Shown piece after piece: positions 61,357-64,000 of a stretch of 64,000 nucleotides of DNA (position 1 is its first letter; each line of letters begins with the position of its first letter). The notes under the pieces were generated by a model. That model made no database searches, was not told the DNA's origin, and saw nothing but the letters and a program-made list of their open reading frames with translations. Source of the stretch: Argentina anserina. Taxonomy: Eukaryota > Streptophyta > Magnoliopsida > Rosales > Rosaceae. The translations under genes and the position numbers were made by a program. The stretch covers positions 12,287,395 through 12,351,394 of the forward strand of contig NC_065878.1 in NCBI RefSeq assembly GCF_933775445.1, read 5' to 3'.

Positions 61357-63685
61357 TGTTACAACCCCGAAATTTCGAATGATAAAAATTCGAATTCGAA
61401 GCAATGAAAACTCTAAAACAATCTTAAATATATTGAAATCATCTTATAATAATAGTGTATCGAAACCGAGTCCACATCACGACTCAGTCGACTTGAATAA
61501 TACATAACTAGTTTATACCTCAGTATTATAATCATGAAAATGTAAAATTCACTCAATCCTCACCACAAATAGAAGAAGAAATCTTCAAATGAAGCCCTCT
61601 CAATCTGCTAATCCCCACCTGCAGAACTATCCCTTACACAATCGAATTGATGCACCGGATTGTAAACACAAACCCGGTAAACTTTTCAGCCCGTATGAGT
61701 AAATCAACAGTATAACATACATCGCATACAAAGGAAATATGACATATGACATTTAAAGACAAACGTACTCATGTGACACTGCGCAACTAATCTGTTACCA
61801 AATATCATTTGAAAATATGTGTAATCATGAGACACTAGGCAACCTATCTGTTACCCAAAATCATTTAAAAACTTGGGTACTCATGAGACCCAGGTACTCA
61901 TCTGTTATCCCTCATACAGTACACCGACAGACACTGGGCAGCCCATCTGTACCCAATGTCACTAAAAAAATATGGGTACTCATGAGACCTAGGCAACTCA
62001 TATGTTACCCCTCATGCAGTACACCGACAGACAGACTAGAGCTCTAATTGAATCGTAACGGACACCCGGCCAAGGCTTGGTTCCGATTACTGCCAACAAC
62101 ATCCTAAGACCAGAAAACGTTTTAACAAGATTTTATCTTAAAACCACGTACAACATAACAATCAACAATATTTATGTATTACAACCAAGCGACTCTTGTA
62201 CAACAATATAAATATTGTCACGACAATATAACCTCATTTTTGAAATAAGGACCGTAACAATATATAATATAGCAACACATATATATGTATCGTATTTACC
62301 ATTTTTGTACACATACACAACCCACTATATTATATAGATGTCACAGTTTACTTTTTTAAGAAATCGTAAATATGAGTCACCGCCAATGGTAGACTTGTCA
62401 TAGTGAGATTTACTCACATTCACCATAGTCCATAATCATTAAAACTTTTTAAAATCATTTATTAAAATAGTGTTTCACTTACCCATGAACCGTAGATGAT
62501 CAAGTTCACGTAATCTAAACCAAAACATATTTTTAGAAAAAAATTTATAAGCTAGTGATTCAATGACTATGTTAACAACTCAAACTAAATTCAATAACTA
62601 TAACACTACTTCGATCATGATGATCATTGCGAGGTTTACTCACCTTATTTCCTGCGTGCAACTTCACGACACCGAGAGCACTTCACTCACTCATTTCATC
62701 GGTCACCTAATAGCATGATAAAGTGCTTAGAAAATGATAAGTAAAATTTCAGGTGACGATTCATTACAGCTGAACACTGTTAACAAACACTGTCCATGAA
62801 ACACTGTTCATGTGCCGCCACCATTCCGGTGACCACCGATGATCACCAAAATTCACATCCACAATCTAAATGACATTCCTAACAACTTTCTAGTTCATCA
62901 CAAAATCAAAATCCGAGCCTAAACACTTCAATTTAACAAAAACTGAAAAACCTCAATTTAAACCCTAGAATTTCTCTTATTCGATTCTCCTATCACAAAA
63001 TGATTTGGGTTAAATATTTTAGAGGGCTTATAGTATAGAAGGAGACCTTCAAAATGAGACAATAATCTCACCGATTAGTGGTCGAAGGAGGGAGTTCGGC
63101 GAATTGTGCACTTTCAGGAGAACTTTCGGGCTTCACCGCTCCCAAACGGAGGCGAGATGGTGGGTGGCGTTGCCACCAATCGACAGGGGACGCAACAACC
63201 TTTCAAACGGGACCGGTGCACCGGTCTATGGTGGTCGGACGGTGGAGATTCGGCGGCCCAAAGTCGGCTGCTCGAGAGGAAAAATATGGGTTTTCGGTGA
63301 ACAATACCCGATCTGAATTTCTTATTTTTCTCCCCATTTTTTCTCTTTAATTCCCCTATGTATATTATTTTCCAAAAATGTCCAAATACCTTTTTGATTC
63401 ATAACTTCTTCATACGAATTCCAATTTAGGCGTGCCGCTTGTCCACGAATTTGTATTGACGAACTCTACGAGTTTCATGAATGAAGTTTTCAGAGATGAG
63501 TGACGGAATAAAAGTCAACTCTTGAGCCACAGAAAACGTAACGTTTTTGAACTTAGATTTCCGAAATCAGTTTCATTTCGCAAGGTATCAACGAGGAGAC
63601 GTAAAAATGCGATTCTACTCAAATTACCAAACTTAATAATCTACAAGAATTATACGAATTAAACCCGAAAATTTGGGATATTATA
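61357..63685 (-). mobile_element. Long solo LTR, 2.33 kb
   Basis: It starts TGTTACAACCCCGAAATTTCG and ends AATTTGGGATATTATA, where the last bases were probably TTACA before a C-to-T change. The 5-bp duplication TCATG is exact at 61352-61356 and 63686-63690. Donor-like motifs read on the minus strand (for example 62480), so sense is minus. A GC-rich block at 63078-63300 corresponds to the transcribed leader of such LTRs; the overlapping open frames there are not genes. It shares termini style with the LTR at 36242. Confidence 0.8.
61765..62035. repeat. Short tandem repeats in the solo LTR
   Basis: Four to five imperfect units of about 60 bp contain GTACTCATGAGAC, CTAGGCAACTCATCTGTTACC and sometimes CAGTACACCGACAGAC. 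They keep the frame 61817-62047 open but encode nothing known. Confidence 0.75.
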
Positions 63686-64000
63686 TCATGACTTTCTTAT
63701 TTAATTAATTTACATTTACGATTAATTTATGGCTATATATATATCACCCGCGCGCGCACGCACATACAGATATATATATATATATATATCTATATATTTC
63801 AAGCATATTTTGTATATATCGTATTTTAAATACATTTTGAAAATATTTTGAAAAAATAAATGATATATAAAATAACCATAATTTTTTATAATAATCTAGA
63901 GCCGTTAGATTAATAAGAATTATTTTTTATTTAAAAATGATATTTTGTGATTATTATAATTGCTGAGATGACAATGTGACATGACATGCCACTTAAGATT

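Larger units (their letters stand above)
60845..64000. mobile_element. Inverted-repeat element interrupted by a solo LTR
   Basis: The left arm (about 60847-61085) reads GTGGTATGTCACGTCACATTG, then AAATGTCATTTT, TCTAACGGTTCTA and ATTATTATAAAAA split over the arm. The right arm (about 63770-64000) has the reverse complement of these in mirror order (GCCGTTAGATTAA, GTGACATGACATGCCAC). The outer right terminus is beyond the window. A solo LTR sits inside at 61357-63685. Confidence 0.7.

Noticed and set aside
61765..62035. CRISPR-like array
   Set aside because: Units are imperfect tandem repeats with no distinct spacers, inside a plant LTR.
63078..63350. 90-codon plus-strand open frame
   Set aside because: It overlaps the GC-rich leader of a minus-strand LTR, with three overlapping frames and no domain.

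Overview
The window is eudicot plant nuclear DNA. It is AT-rich, its genes are split by short GT-AG introns, and it carries Cassandra (5S-like) retroelements, hAT and Mutator MITEs and many LTR fragments. The gene set (PAT14-like DHHC transferase, eL22, REM/B3 factor, vestitone-reductase-like SDRs) fits a rosid, possibly Rosaceae; the family is an inference from general resemblance.

Recognisable genes, left to right: (1) the 3' part of an LRR receptor-like pseudokinase (1-1449, +); (2) a two-exon DUF1442 gene (19125-19825, +); (3) a two-B3-domain REM-type gene with a one-base frameshift in its second B3 domain (26993-29120, +); (4) an intact gene for ribosomal protein eL22 (30982-31985, +); (5) a convergent six-exon gene resembling plant myeloid-leukemia-factor (Mlf1IP) proteins, also with a frameshift (33005-35356, -); (6) an intact seven-exon DHHC protein S-acyltransferase gene of the PAT14 type spread over 6.2 kb (41974-48152, -); (7) an intact four-exon vestitone-reductase/DFR-like reductase (49688-51237, +); (8) the first exon of a second such reductase (59578-59704, +), whose other exons are not in the window. 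I reconstructed the exons by joining splice sites by eye.

Most of the rest is mobile DNA, often nested. 2342-9995 is a four-level nest: solo LTR, hAT-like element, second solo LTR, internally deleted Copia element. The two LTR levels have exact 5-bp target-site duplications (TSDs) and the Copia has a 4-of-5 match. 12175-13004 is a Cassandra element with three LTRs. 15190-17760 is a tandem array of ~500-bp units that are each imperfect palindromes, with a hAT MITE inside. 22219-26087 is a decayed Mutator-like element with its own transposase remnant and a nested hAT MITE. 36242-38710 and 61357-63685 are further long solo LTRs. 38720-39195 is a DUF4283-type remnant next to a rearranged Cassandra copy. 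51419-52498 is a near-perfect 1.08-kb Mutator-type palindrome with an exact 9-bp TSD. 56214-58902 is a complete non-coding LTR element with a GC-rich minisatellite. From 60.8 kb to the window end an inverted-repeat element carries the last solo LTR in its middle.

No operon-like or CRISPR-like system is present. The most notable things are structural: the layered insertions with readable TSDs, the array of palindromic monomers, several long hairpins that could feed small-RNA production, and two conserved genes each broken by one base.
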